DNA of 64,000 nucleotides from Longibaculum muris (GCF_004343035.1 NZ_SMCQ01000003.1:124001-188000); one strand, 5' to 3'. Shown: positions 18,175-31,806, numbered from the stretch's first letter. A program made the numbers and translations. Notes: a model not told the origin generated them from the letters alone.

Positions 18175-19383
18175 ATGAGTATATTTGATTTAAACATTAA
18201 TCTCATTGAAGGTTTATTATATTCAATATTTATTGCAAAAATATTTCGTACGCAATTTAAAAATTCTTACAAAATAATTTTGATTTTCACTTTTTTATTA
18301 TGTTTAAATATCTCTCTGTATAATTATTTTTCTTTAAGCGAAATTTATTATACATTGTCTATGCAAGTTATTCTTTTTCTCATGAGTGAGATATTAAATC
18401 CTCAACAAAATATTTCCAATCTCTTTATCAGTATGCTTGTTGACACGTTTTCTCTTTTTTCAAATACACTTACAATAATGATGAATCAAGTATTTTTTAA
18501 TAATTCATTATCCTATGTCATACTTGTTATTGTTTCAAAAATAATCTTCCTTTTGTTTGTTTTATTTATTCCACAATATTTAAATAAGTTTATTCAAAGT
18601 CAGAATATAAAGAATCGTTCTTTTCATATAGCTTTACTTTCTTTGCTTATTCTCTATACTCTAATATTTGATTCCTTATTTTATGAAGATACAATGAATA
18701 TAAAACTATATATCATGATTCTCTGTATTATCATTTTAACAATCTCTATATATAAAGCTATTCAATATATCAATACTGTTCATAATCAACAACTAGAAAA
18801 TCAGATGATCATTCAGGAATTAAAACTTAATAATAAAAATTATCTCCAAGTAGAACATTCTTTGAAAGTCTTATCAAAATCTCAACACGATAATCTTTAC
18901 ATTCTAGAACATATAAAAAAATTAAATCAGAATCAAAATACTTTGATTGATAATTTTATAGATGAACAGATTAATCTGCTAAATAAAAAAACAAATCCAA
19001 TAATGACTGGAAATACAACATTAGATTATATTCTTTATCAATATAGTGCACAGATTGAACAATATCATATTCATTTAAGTTATACAAAAGACACTTATCA
19101 ATGTCCTTTACCTAAAAATATTTACTATACTGTTCTTAATAAGATGATGGATATTGTGATAGATGCCTGTCAAGATAACGAATCATCTTTATTATCAATT
19201 CAACATGGTTTTATGGATCAACAATTTTATATAAAAATGACTTTTCCTTTGACTGATCATATTCATCAGGAAGATATTCATTTAATAGATTTACAATTAA
19301 GGGAATATCCTCATATATTAATTAACGAAAGAGATGTTAATGTTTATATTTTAGGTTTTATGTTGAAAAAGGAGCTCGATTGA
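18175..19383 (+). CDS. AgrC-like membrane sensor kinase with weak ATP-binding motifs
   Basis: A 402-residue protein. The N-terminal 200 residues hold about six membrane helices, as in peptide-sensing AgrC/ComD/BlpH kinases. A coiled linker follows, then a putative phospho-acceptor histidine in SKSQHDNLYILEHI. An N-box-like block NKMMDIVIDACQDN is visible near residue 325. The glycine-rich G-boxes expected after it are not: the end reads NERDVNVYILGFMLKKELD. It may be a highly diverged GHKL kinase or one that has lost activity. It ends inside a two-way terminator shared with the convergent PTS operon. Confidence 0.75.
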   Translation: MSIFDLNINLIEGLLYSIFIAKIFRTQFKNSYKIILIFTFLLCLNISLYNYFSLSEIYYTLSMQVILFLMSEILNPQQNISNLFISMLVDTFSLFSNTLTIMMNQVFFNNSLSYVILVIVSKIIFLLFVLFIPQYLNKFIQSQNIKNRSFHIALLSLLILYTLIFDSLFYEDTMNIKLYIMILCIIILTISIYKAIQYINTVHNQQLENQMIIQELKLNNKNYLQVEHSLKVLSKSQHDNLYILEHIKKLNQNQNTLIDNFIDEQINLLNKKTNPIMTGNTTLDYILYQYSAQIEQYHIHLSYTKDTYQCPLPKNIYYTVLNKMMDIVIDACQDNESSLLSIQHGFMDQQFYIKMTFPLTDHIHQEDIHLIDLQLREYPHILINERDVNVYILGFMLKKELD

Positions 19384-19398
19384 GCTCCTTATTTATAT
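19368..19398. terminator. two-way terminator between sensor gene and PTS operon
   Basis: Perfect hairpin AAGGAGCTC / GAGCTCCTT with an A/T-rich run on each side. The sensor's TGA stop (19381-19383) is within the hairpin and the IIA gene's TAA (19391-19389) lies at its edge, so one compact element serves both convergent units. Confidence 0.8.
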
Positions 19399-19865
19399 TC
19401 TATAATAGGTGATGTTTTGATTTGAACATCTTCATTTGCATGATATTTTGTGACTGTATGATTTTTTGGATCAACAAGAACAAGCATTGTTATATCGTTA
19501 ATACCATCTGCTTCAAATTTTTGCTTATCATAAGAAATCAATAAATCACCAGGTTTCACTTCATCCCCAACTTTAACAAAGACTTCAAATCCTTCCCCTT
19601 CAAGATTCACAGTATCTAAACCAACATGAATCAGAACTTCTATTCCATCTTCATTTTCGATTCCTACTGCATGTTTTGTATTGTCCATGACCATTGTCAC
19701 CTTACCAATACATGGTGAATAGATTTGTCCAACATTAGGTTGAATGGCTATTCCATCTCCCATCATCTTGGTAGCGAAAACTTCATCAGGTACATCTTCA
19801 ATAGCGACAGTTTTTCCATTTGCCATTGCATAAAATGCTTTATTTTTTTTCTTAAAGAATCCCAT
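19389..19865 (-). CDS. PTS glucose-type EIIA component
   Basis: A 158-residue stand-alone EIIA of the Crr/EIIA-Glc family. Typical blocks are TKMMGDGIAIQP, TKHAVGIENEDG with the first active-site histidine, and VLIHVGLDTV with the phosphorylated histidine. It receives phosphate from HPr and passes it to the IICB encoded three genes upstream. It starts one base after the MalH stop with its Shine-Dalgarno inside malH, and is last in the alpha-glucoside operon. Confidence 0.9.
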   Translation of the reverse strand: MGFFKKKNKAFYAMANGKTVAIEDVPDEVFATKMMGDGIAIQPNVGQIYSPCIGKVTMVMDNTKHAVGIENEDGIEVLIHVGLDTVNLEGEGFEVFVKVGDEVKPGDLLISYDKQKFEADGINDITMLVLVDPKNHTVTKYHANEDVQIKTSPIIEYK

Positions 19866-19866
19866 A

Positions 19867-21710
<1,844 letters not shown>

Positions 21711-21728
21711 TTTTTCTACCTACTTTCT

Positions 21729-23285
21729 TTATAATAAAGCTTCAAAATCTTCTCTAACACTTGGAACTTTTAATCCAACGATAACTTGGATATTTGTTTT
21801 TGTTGCTTTGATACCATGTGTACCAATTGATTTAAAATATGCATCTGATTTAACTAGAGTCTCATCTTTAACGTTAACACGTAAACGTGTTGCACAGTTT
21901 GTGACATCTACAATATTATCTTTTCCACCTAAGGCTTCTAAGATTTTTTCTGCTAAGCTTCCAGCACTTGTTGCTGCTGCTTGTTTTTCTTTGAAATCTG
22001 CTTTTGTATGGAAAGTGATTTCTTCTTCATCATCTTCACGACCTGGTGTCTTGAAGTCAAATTTAAGAATTAAGAATCTAAAGACAACGAAATAAATTCC
22101 TGTAAAGATTAATCCTACTGCTAATAATGTTAAATATGTTGGCCAGTGACTAGCCATTAATGGAATGTAGTTTAATGCTGACATTTCGATTAAACCACCT
22201 GATAAGACACCAACAACTCCACATAAGTAAGCGACTGTTGCAAGTGTTGCAGCTAAAACTGCATGAACAACGAATAATACTGGTGCGATAAATAAGAATG
22301 TAAATTCAATTGGTTCAGTAATACCACAAACAATTGCTGTTAAAGTAATTGGAATTAATAAACCTGCGATTTCTTTTTTCTTGCTATCTTTAGCTGTAAA
22401 GTAGAATGCTAAAGCGATACCTGGACAACCAAAGACTTTAGATAAACCTGTAAGTGTTGGCCAAGCGTAAGGTGCCATTGTTTTTAATGATTCACTGCTT
22501 GCAGCAAGTTGTGGTAAAGCATTTGCCCATGCTGAATAAACACCACCATTAATAACAGCTGAATCATAGAAGAATGGGAAATATAATAAGTGATGTAATC
22601 CAAATGGAATTAAGATACGTTCCATGAAGATAAAGATCCATACACCCATAGCTCCCGCATTAGAAATAAATCCTTGGAAAGCTCTCATACCACTTTGAAC
22701 CATTGGCCATAACCAAGCTGATAAGAAAGCCACTGGAATTAAAGCGAAGAATCCCACAATAACAACGAATGATGAACCACTGAATGTTCCTAACCATTCT
22801 GGTAATTCAGTATCAAAATAACGATTGTGTAGGAAGATAACGATTCCTGAAATCATTAATGCTCCAATCATCCCCATATCTAATGTTTTGATACTAGCGA
22901 TCATTGTTAGACCACTCACTCCTCCAACTTCAGCTGCGAAGTCAACTCCAAAGTTACCTCCCCATTGTGCTAAAATTGTGTTTAAGAAGTATTGGAATGT
23001 TAAGTAAAGAACTAACGCTTCCATACAACATCTGGCTTGTTGCTTTTTCGCTAAGCCAATAGGTAAACCAACAACGAATAATAATGGTAATTGATTAAAG
23101 ACTGTCCAGCCACCTTGTAGGATGACATTCCAACATTGATACCAAAGACCATCAGGACTTGCAAGCCCACCCATGATTGCTTCAGTTGTAAACAATGTTC
23201 CAATTCCAATTGTAATCCCTGCGAATGCAAAGAGTAGAACTGGTGTAAACATTGCCCCACCGAATCTTTGAATTTTTTGCATCAT
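21729..23285 (-). CDS. PTS alpha-glucoside-specific EIICB
   Basis: About 518 residues, starting at MMQKIQRFGGAMFTP behind GGGAGG; the longer open frame to 23375 includes promoter sequence. Ten hydrophobic segments make the IIC domain of the glucose superfamily, with FGLHHLLYFPFFY and CGITEPIEFTFLF (the GITEP substrate-site block). After about residue 430 comes the IIB domain with the phosphocysteine in DVTNCATRLRVNV. Together with the stand-alone EIIA and MalH it forms a maltose-type PTS. The cation-rich linker DEEEITFHTK separates the domains. Confidence 0.9.
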   Translation of the reverse strand: MMQKIQRFGGAMFTPVLLFAFAGITIGIGTLFTTEAIMGGLASPDGLWYQCWNVILQGGWTVFNQLPLLFVVGLPIGLAKKQQARCCMEALVLYLTFQYFLNTILAQWGGNFGVDFAAEVGGVSGLTMIASIKTLDMGMIGALMISGIVIFLHNRYFDTELPEWLGTFSGSSFVVIVGFFALIPVAFLSAWLWPMVQSGMRAFQGFISNAGAMGVWIFIFMERILIPFGLHHLLYFPFFYDSAVINGGVYSAWANALPQLAASSESLKTMAPYAWPTLTGLSKVFGCPGIALAFYFTAKDSKKKEIAGLLIPITLTAIVCGITEPIEFTFLFIAPVLFVVHAVLAATLATVAYLCGVVGVLSGGLIEMSALNYIPLMASHWPTYLTLLAVGLIFTGIYFVVFRFLILKFDFKTPGREDDEEEITFHTKADFKEKQAAATSAGSLAEKILEALGGKDNIVDVTNCATRLRVNVKDETLVKSDAYFKSIGTHGIKATKTNIQVIVGLKVPSVREDFEALL

Positions 23286-23308
23286 AACTCTTTTTTTCCT
23301 CCCTTTTC

Positions 23309-23352
23309 TTGTCTGCACGTTTATAGTAAACCCTTTCAAAAACGTTTTCAAT
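23309..23352 (-). promoter_or_regulatory. promoter and cre-like operator of the alpha-glucoside operon
   Basis: On the minus strand TTGAAA and TACTAT are separated by 17 bases. The -35 lies inside TTGAAAACGTTTTTGAAA (23352-23335), a near-palindrome with the central ACGT of LacI-family operators. It matches the CcpA cre consensus except for one late position. Binding here would block the promoter, fitting catabolite repression or a MalR-type repressor. Confidence 0.55.
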
Positions 23353-23377
23353 ACTTCCACCCGACTTAGGGACAAGG

Positions 23378-23419
23378 GTGATTCTTCAATGATTTATCAC
23401 ATTTACCGTGATTTTTCAC
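23378..23419. repeat. tandem GTGAT/ATCAC palindromes upstream of the alpha-glucoside promoter
   Basis: GTGAT (23378) and ATCAC (23396) form one inverted repeat, and GTGATTTTTCAC (23408-23419) a second. The two GTGAT half-sites are 30 bp apart, about three helical turns. They lie between the two divergent promoters and may be sites for an unidentified dimeric regulator. The rest of 23286-23802 holds the two promoters and the RAT/terminator; no gene is credible there. Confidence 0.35.
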
Positions 23420-23585
23420 AATCAAAAAAGCATTGAATTTATCAACACTTTTTTAAATTCCTTAAAAGGACAATATTTTAAAAAGATAAATAAAAATATA
23501 AACCAAAAATTTTTCACACCATATTTTCTCACTTTTCCATCAAAACATCTTTTCCTAAAATTTCACATATTTACCAAAAAAACGA

Positions 23586-23614
23586 TTGACAGTAATCGCT
23601 TTCAATGATAATAT
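23586..23614 (+). promoter_or_regulatory. promoter with internal cre site for the GH63-PTS-licT operon
   Basis: TTGACA (23586-23591) is followed after 17 bases by TAATAT (23609-23614). Between them, on the minus strand, TTGAAAGCGATTACT (23605-23591) fits the cre consensus WTGNAANCGNWNNCW at every fixed position. A CcpA complex here would overlap the polymerase site and repress the operon when better sugars are present. Confidence 0.7.
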
Positions 23615-23635
23615 ATTGCCTGTAAAAGTTGAAAG

Positions 23636-23669
23636 ATAGTGTGTAACTGGTAATGCAGGCATTAACTAT
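23636..23669 (+). promoter_or_regulatory. RAT (ribonucleic antiterminator) for LicT/BglG protein
   Basis: The leader contains TGTAACTGG, a four-base loop and GCAGGCATTAAC. This matches the conserved halves of BglG/LicT target hairpins (GTTACTG ... GCAGGCAAAACC). Its 3' half overlaps the 5' arm of the terminator that follows, so protein binding would stop the terminator from forming. The cognate protein is probably the LicT-type antiterminator encoded at the end of this operon. Confidence 0.75.
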
Positions 23670-23738
23670 ACAGAAATTATATATAAGGATTAGAGTTTCT
23701 TTATATATTCATTTTTGTATTGTTAATGTCTTTTTTTG
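23659..23738 (+). terminator. leader terminator controlled by the RAT
   Basis: A long imperfect hairpin: CATTAAC pairs with GTTAATG (23660-23666 with 23722-23728), ATACAGAAA with TTTTTGTAT, and ATATATAAG with CTTTATATAT. It ends in TCTTTTTTT. It lies 65 bases upstream of the GH63 start, so transcription stops there unless antiterminated. Confidence 0.75.
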
Positions 23739-23742
23739 ATGA

Positions 23743-26580
<2,838 letters not shown>

Positions 26581-26593
26581 TAACAAATAAAAA

Positions 26594-26637
26594 CAAGGTG
26601 GAAATTTGATATTTATTGTCGAACTTCTACCTTTTTC
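26594..26637 (+). terminator. partial terminator after the GH63 gene
   Basis: AAGGTGGAA (26595-26603) pairs with TTCTACCTT (26625-26633) with one G-T pair, followed by TTTTTC. It probably sets the secreted enzyme's transcript apart from the downstream PTS gene, which has its own promoter. Confidence 0.6.
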
Positions 26638-26656
26638 ATTATTAATGATGATAGCA

Positions 26657-26685
26657 TTGATTCTCATTGTATTCAATGTTAGTAT
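26657..26685 (+). promoter_or_regulatory. probable promoter of the EIICBA-licT pair
   Basis: TTGATT (26657-26662), 17-base spacer, TAGTAT (26680-26685). The start codon follows at 26717 behind GGAGGG. No RAT or cre site is obvious here, so the permease and antiterminator may have a basal level independent of the GH63 leader. Confidence 0.5.
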
Positions 26686-26716
26686 AAAATAAAGAATTTC
26701 ATTATTGGAGGGAAAA

Positions 26717-28798
26717 ATGAAGAATCAAATTTTTGCCATATTACAACGTTTAGGAAAGAGTTTTATGTTACCTATTGCCATTTTACCTATTGCTGGCTTA
26801 TTACTTGCCATTGGTACAACCTTTACAAATGAAGCCATGGTTTCTTCATTTCATTTAGAAAGTCTATTAGGACATCAAACAATTCTTAATGCATTATTCA
26901 TTATTATGAAAAATGTTGGTGGAGCTATTTTTGCCAATTTACCACTTATCTTTGCCATTGGTGTTGCCTTAGGAATGGCAAAAAAGGAAAAAGGTGTTGC
27001 TGTTTTATCGGCCGTTATTGCTTTTATTGTCATGCATACAACAATTCATTCTATGCTTGTGATTGATGGTCAAATTCTTAATGACAATATTATTGCTACT
27101 CATGTAGTGAGTGGAACAATCACATCTGTTTGTGGTATTTATAGTTTGGAAATGGGTGTTTTTGGTGGGATTATTGTAGGTCTTGGTGTAAGTTATCTTC
27201 ATAATCGTTTTTATAAGATGGAACTTCCTAGTACTCTATCTTTTTTTGGCGGAACACGTTTTGTTCCTATTATTTCAACATTAGTTTTTTTAGTTGTTGG
27301 GATTGCCATGTTTTATATTTGGCCAGTCGTTCAAAATGGGATTCTCTCTTTGGGACATCTGGTTGCTGATAGCGGTTATTTTGGAACTTTACTTTATGGA
27401 ATTATTAAACGTTTATTAATTCCTTTTGGATTACATCATATCTTCTATCTCCCCTTTTGGCAAACGGGTCTTGGTGGATCTATGCTTGTCAATGGAACGA
27501 TGGTTTATGGAGGACAAAATATCTTTTTTGCACAACTTGCTGATCCTCATATTGTTCATTTTAGTAGTGAAGCAACAAGATATTTTACAGGAGAATTTAT
27601 TTTTATGATTTTTGGTTTACCAGGAGCTGCTTTAGCAATGTATCATTGTGCAAAACCTGAAAATAAAAAAACTGTAGGTGGACTTCTTTTATCGGCTGCT
27701 TTAACAAGTATTTTGACGGGAATAACGGAACCTATAGAATTTTCTTTCTTATTTGTTGCGCCAATTTTATTTGGAGTACAGGTTATCTTAGCAGGTAGTG
27801 CTTATATGATTGCACATATTTTTAATATTGCTGTTGGACTTACTTTTTCTGGTGGTTTTATTGATTTATTGATGTTTGGTATTCTTCAGGGAAATAGTAA
27901 AACAAGTTGGGTATTATTAATTCCGATTGGTATTGTTTACTTTTTTCTTTATTATATAAGTTTTAAATATTTTATTATGCATTATGATTTAAAGACACTT
28001 GGTCGTAGTGATGAACAACCATTAAAGCAAAATCATATAAAGCCTATTTTTGAAGAAAACAAAGAAGATCAACAGTATCGACTCATTGTTAAGGGATTAG
28101 GTGGACGTCAAAACTTTAATGATTTAGATTGTTGTGTAACTCGTTTAAGAGCTCATATTATTGTACCTGAAAAAATTAATGAAAGTTTACTTAAACAATC
28201 AGGAGCAGCAGGAGTTTTATTACGTGGTGATAGTATTCAAATTATTTATGGACCACATGCTTCTGTGATTAAATCTAAATTAGAAGATTATTTAGAAAGA
28301 ACAACAGATGATGATTTCGTTGATGAAATTTCTCCAGTTTCAATAGAATCAGTTGAATTAAAGAATATTGTTGATGGTGAAGTTGTTGATATTAGTGAAT
28401 CATGTGATAATATATTTGCTCAAAAAATGATGGGTGATGGGCTTATGATTAAACCACAGCATGGTCTAATTTGTTCTCCTTGTGATGCTGTAGTTTCAAT
28501 GATTTTCCCAACTAAACATGCTATTGGTTTAAGATTAAACAATGGATGTGAGATTTTACTTCATTTTGGAGTGAATACGGTAAGTCTTAATGGTGAAGGT
28601 TTTGAATTATTAGTCAAACAAGATCAAACAATTGGTCTAGGTGAACCAATCTGGAATGCTGATCTTCATTACATTAGAGATCATGCTTTAAGTGAAAATA
28701 TAATGTTAGTTGTAACAAAACTACCTAATGGTTTAAAATTAGAAAAGAACTATGGTATAATGAGTACACAAGAAACAATTTTACATATCACAAAATAA
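26717..28798 (+). CDS. PTS glucose-superfamily EIICBA (alpha-glucoside type)
   Basis: About 693 residues from ATG at 26717; the open frame begins with TTG at 26705, but that codon is part of the ribosome binding site. The IIC domain comes first (LPIAGLLLAIGTTF, FGLHHIFYLPFW, GITEPIEFSFLF). IIB follows near residue 450 with the phosphocysteine in DLDCCVTRLRAH. IIA is at about 540-690 with KHAIGLRLNNG and ILLHFGVNTV containing the active histidines. All three domains in one chain need only HPr. The order in the operon, after a secreted glucosidase and before the antiterminator, suggests uptake of the glucosidase's product. Confidence 0.9.
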   Translation: MKNQIFAILQRLGKSFMLPIAILPIAGLLLAIGTTFTNEAMVSSFHLESLLGHQTILNALFIIMKNVGGAIFANLPLIFAIGVALGMAKKEKGVAVLSAVIAFIVMHTTIHSMLVIDGQILNDNIIATHVVSGTITSVCGIYSLEMGVFGGIIVGLGVSYLHNRFYKMELPSTLSFFGGTRFVPIISTLVFLVVGIAMFYIWPVVQNGILSLGHLVADSGYFGTLLYGIIKRLLIPFGLHHIFYLPFWQTGLGGSMLVNGTMVYGGQNIFFAQLADPHIVHFSSEATRYFTGEFIFMIFGLPGAALAMYHCAKPENKKTVGGLLLSAALTSILTGITEPIEFSFLFVAPILFGVQVILAGSAYMIAHIFNIAVGLTFSGGFIDLLMFGILQGNSKTSWVLLIPIGIVYFFLYYISFKYFIMHYDLKTLGRSDEQPLKQNHIKPIFEENKEDQQYRLIVKGLGGRQNFNDLDCCVTRLRAHIIVPEKINESLLKQSGAAGVLLRGDSIQIIYGPHASVIKSKLEDYLERTTDDDFVDEISPVSIESVELKNIVDGEVVDISESCDNIFAQKMMGDGLMIKPQHGLICSPCDAVVSMIFPTKHAIGLRLNNGCEILLHFGVNTVSLNGEGFELLVKQDQTIGLGEPIWNADLHYIRDHALSENIMLVVTKLPNGLKLEKNYGIMSTQETILHITK

Positions 28799-28810
28799 TT
28801 TAAGGAGTGA

Positions 28811-29659
28811 ATGAAATTGAAATATCAAATTATAAAAGTGCTAAATAATAATAGTATACTGGCTAAACAGGGAAATGATGAAGTTATTCTTTTAGCAAAA
28901 GGCATTGGCTTTCAAAAGAAAGTCAATGATATTTTTGAAGCACCAGCAAATACCAAAACATTTTTAATGGTAAAACAAGATGTAGATAAGAAAAAAACAC
29001 AAGATATTTTAAAGAATGTAAATCCTATTTATATAGAAATTTCTTCAGAAATTATTAGATATGCCACTGAAAAATTTGATAAAGTAGATACGAAGATTTT
29101 ACTTCCTTTAGCTGATCATATTGACTTTGCTATTCAAAGACTTAATGAAGGGATGACAATTACAAATCCATTTACAAAAGATATTCAGCTTTTATTTCCT
29201 GATGAATATGAAGTTGCTAAAAAAGGTAAAGAACTTATCCAAAAAATGACTGGACAAACAATTAATGATGATGAAATAGGTTATATAACTTTACATGTTC
29301 ATTCTGCTATTTCAAAAGAACATGTTTATGAGTCAATGGAAGCTACACAAGTCATACATGAAAGTATTGATCAATTAAAAAAAGATTTAAAAATTGAAAT
29401 TGATAGTAATTCTATTTCTTATATTCGACTTATGAATCATATAAAATTCCTATTTTTACGACTTCAAACTCATGAACAGTTACAAATGAATATCAGTGAC
29501 TTTACCAAAGAAAGATTCCCTTTTGCATATCAACAAGCTGAAAATATCTGCTTAAAGTTATCAAAAGTTTTACATCAAGATATTCCTCACTCTGAGATAG
29601 GCTATCTTGCCTTACACCTAGAAAGAATATTATCTATAAGTCTCCAAAATGAAAATTAA
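28811..29659 (+). CDS. licT: LicT/BglG-family transcription antiterminator
   Basis: A 282-residue protein with the RNA-binding CAT domain at 1-55 (IIKVLNNNSILAKQGND, LAKGIGFQKK). Two PRD modules follow: PRD1 has LADHIDFAIQRLNEG and IGYITLHVHSAIS, PRD2 has LMNHIKFLFLRLQ and IGYLALHLERI. Conserved histidines are phosphorylated by PTS proteins to tune activity. It sits 12 bases after EIICBA. The RAT in the GH63 leader is its natural target. The gene symbol marks the family, since the sugar is not known. Confidence 0.9.
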   Translation: MKLKYQIIKVLNNNSILAKQGNDEVILLAKGIGFQKKVNDIFEAPANTKTFLMVKQDVDKKKTQDILKNVNPIYIEISSEIIRYATEKFDKVDTKILLPLADHIDFAIQRLNEGMTITNPFTKDIQLLFPDEYEVAKKGKELIQKMTGQTINDDEIGYITLHVHSAISKEHVYESMEATQVIHESIDQLKKDLKIEIDSNSISYIRLMNHIKFLFLRLQTHEQLQMNISDFTKERFPFAYQQAENICLKLSKVLHQDIPHSEIGYLALHLERILSISLQNEN

Positions 29660-29688
29660 AACGTTGAGCATCCTCAACGTTTTTTTCA
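29657..29688 (+). terminator. terminator after the licT-type gene
   Basis: AACGTTGAG / CTCAACGTT with a four-base loop and TTTTTTC tail, beginning at the stop codon of the antiterminator gene. Confidence 0.9.
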
Positions 29689-29693
29689 TATCT

Positions 29694-30356
29694 TTATGCT
29701 GAATAATCATCAATAAAATCACTCACATTTTTTCTTTTTCCAATAACAACCATTGTATCTTCACTAGTCATTTGATAATGTGGATCAATATCAGTTTTTG
29801 TATCTTTTAAATTATGAATAGCAACAATATTTAACCCATATTTTTCTCTGACTCTCATTTCAACAATAGATTTTCCAATCATTCCAGAAGTTGCATGAAT
29901 CTCAATAATCTCTACATCTTTACCAATTGCAATATAATCAACTAAGTTCTTCCTTAAAATCTTTTCAGCAATTTTTAAAGCCATATCCCTTTCTGGATAA
30001 ACAACTTGAGCTCCTAATTTTTCTAAGACCTCACCCTGTTCTTCGGTAGTTGCTTTAGCAATAACTTGAGGAACCCCTAAATTCATCAAATTCAAGGTTG
30101 TTAAGATACTTGTTTCAATCTTACTTCCTATACAAACAATAACAATATCACAATTAGAAATACCAACTTCTTCTAGAACTTCTTTTGTCATCTTTTTACA
30201 TACATATGCATATTCACTATACTCTCTTAGTTCTTTAACTCTTTCCTCATCTTGATCAATCCCAATAATTTCTTTTCCTTCCTGAGCTAGCTTTTTAGCT
30301 AGTGGCATACCAAAACGTCCTAAACCAATAATTCCATAACAATGACTTTTTTTCAT
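29694..30356 (-). CDS. ktrA: KtrA/TrkA-type potassium channel regulatory subunit
   Basis: A 220-residue cytosolic ring protein. The N-terminal RCK_N Rossmann fold has GIIGLGRFGMPLAKKLA and ends its second strand with GIDQDEERV for nucleotide binding; a C-terminal RCK_C domain starts near residue 140 (VEIIEIHATSGMIGKSI). In Ktr systems RCK_N binds ATP/ADP and RCK_C may bind c-di-AMP. It is encoded 10 bases after ktrB and acts as its gate. Confidence 0.9.
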   Translation of the reverse strand: MKKSHCYGIIGLGRFGMPLAKKLAQEGKEIIGIDQDEERVKELREYSEYAYVCKKMTKEVLEEVGISNCDIVIVCIGSKIETSILTTLNLMNLGVPQVIAKATTEEQGEVLEKLGAQVVYPERDMALKIAEKILRKNLVDYIAIGKDVEIIEIHATSGMIGKSIVEMRVREKYGLNIVAIHNLKDTKTDIDPHYQMTSEDTMVVIGKRKNVSDFIDDYSA

Positions 30357-30366
30357 ATTCTCTCAC

Positions 30367-31689
30367 CTATCCTATCGTTATATCTTCTTCACTATAAACA
30401 GCTGTTTGTAACTCTTTATAAGTTCCAAGCGAAACAACTGTTAATGCCCCTAAACGACCAACATACATCGTTAATATAATAATCAATTTACCAATCACAC
30501 TTAAATGTGGGGTAATTCCAGTTGATAATCCAACTGTACCAAATGCTGATGTTACCTCAAATAACAATTGCATAAAAGTAAAATGCGGTTCAGCAATACA
30601 TAATAACAATGTGCTGATTAATACAACACATAATGATAAAATCGTTACAACAAAGGCTTGTTTAATAATACTTTCAGGTATCTTACGACGAAATGCAACA
30701 CAATGCTCATGTTTCATGACACTTCTCATTTCACACCAAATAACAAACAATGTACTTGTTTTAATACCTCCACCAGTTGAACCCGGTGATGCTCCAATAA
30801 ACATCAAAATTGCAAGTATAAATAATCCTGCCTGACTAAATGTTCCAAGAGGATAAGTAGAAAATCCTGCAGTTCTGGCTGATACACTTTGGAAAAAAGC
30901 GCCTAACCATGTCACATGATCTGTTAATTTCAATAAAACTGTTCCAACAACAATTAAAAATAAACTGACTGTAATAACAACTTTAGAATGAAGGGTTAAT
31001 TTCTTAAAAGACTTTTTTTCTTTAACATCAATAATAACAAGAAACCCTATCCCACCAAAGATAATCAATCCACAAGTCACTAAATTTAATAAAACATTAT
31101 TTTGATAAAGAATTAAATTCGTTAATCCACCTAAAATATCAAACCCTGAATTATTAAAAGCAGCAACAGAATGGAAAGCACTAATCCCTATCGCATCCCA
31201 TACATCATAATCCTTAACAAAAACAATAAAACTTAATAAAGCACCCACTAACTCAAATAATAATGTAATCTTTAAAACATGTTTCACCAACCGAATCAAT
31301 CCATGATAACTTCCTAGATTCCATGATTCTTTAATCAGTTTTCTGGCTTTTAATCCAACTCTTTTCCCAGCAGCAAGAATAAAAGCAACACCCACACAAG
31401 TAACACCAAGACCACCAATTTGAGTGAGCAAGGCAACAACTGTACGACCAAATACAGTAAAATGTTCAGCTGTATCAATAGCAATCAACCCGGTTACACA
31501 GACTGCACTTGTTGATGTAAACAAAGCATCTATAAAAGTAACTTTAGCCCCCTCACGAACAGAAATAGGTAACATCAGTATAATTGCTCCAATTAAAATA
31601 ACACTCAAAAAACCTAAACAGATTAATCGAGGTGGAGATGAATGTTTAAAAAAATGATTGACTTTTTGTTTAACTGTTTTCATAATCAT
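30367..31689 (-). CDS. ktrB: KtrB/TrkH-type potassium transporter
   Basis: A 440-residue membrane protein of the Trk/Ktr superfamily with four repeated membrane-pore-membrane units. Pore glycines are seen in SAVCVTGL, AFNNSGFD, ARTAGFST and AFGTVGLSTG. GASPGSTGGGIKTST is the flexible gating loop typical of KtrB. It imports potassium coupled to sodium. Translation may begin at 31689 or two codons later at the second ATG. The upstream leader contains a terminator and a competing segment, so expression is probably attenuated. Confidence 0.9.
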   Translation of the reverse strand: MIMKTVKQKVNHFFKHSSPPRLICLGFLSVILIGAIILMLPISVREGAKVTFIDALFTSTSAVCVTGLIAIDTAEHFTVFGRTVVALLTQIGGLGVTCVGVAFILAAGKRVGLKARKLIKESWNLGSYHGLIRLVKHVLKITLLFELVGALLSFIVFVKDYDVWDAIGISAFHSVAAFNNSGFDILGGLTNLILYQNNVLLNLVTCGLIIFGGIGFLVIIDVKEKKSFKKLTLHSKVVITVSLFLIVVGTVLLKLTDHVTWLGAFFQSVSARTAGFSTYPLGTFSQAGLFILAILMFIGASPGSTGGGIKTSTLFVIWCEMRSVMKHEHCVAFRRKIPESIIKQAFVVTILSLCVVLISTLLLCIAEPHFTFMQLLFEVTSAFGTVGLSTGITPHLSVIGKLIIILTMYVGRLGALTVVSLGTYKELQTAVYSEEDITIG

Positions 31690-31702
31690 CGACCTTTCTA
31701 CA

Positions 31703-31806
31703 AAAAAACAGACTCATCAAGGAGTCTGTTTTATAAGATATAATAAAAGTTATATAAAACTTATCTTGTTGAATAAATAAAGATTAAACTTTATGACAGA
31801 CTCCAC
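31703..31806 (-). promoter_or_regulatory. ktrBA leader with mutually exclusive hairpins
   Basis: On the minus strand, ACAGACTC (31729-31722) pairs with GAGTCTGT (31715-31708) and is followed by TTTTTTG, making an intrinsic terminator just before the ktrB ribosome binding site. About 70 bases upstream, GGAGTCTGT (31804-31796) is perfectly complementary to ACAGACTCC (31729-31721), the terminator's 5' arm. Pairing of the two would prevent termination. This is the layout of an attenuator or riboswitch. The element could also serve as terminator of the upstream phosphate transporter gene. Confidence 0.55.

Noticed and set aside
23408-23608. 66-residue rightward frame between the alpha-glucoside operons
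   Set aside because: No ribosome binding site, low-complexity Lys/Phe content, and it covers operator and promoter sequence.
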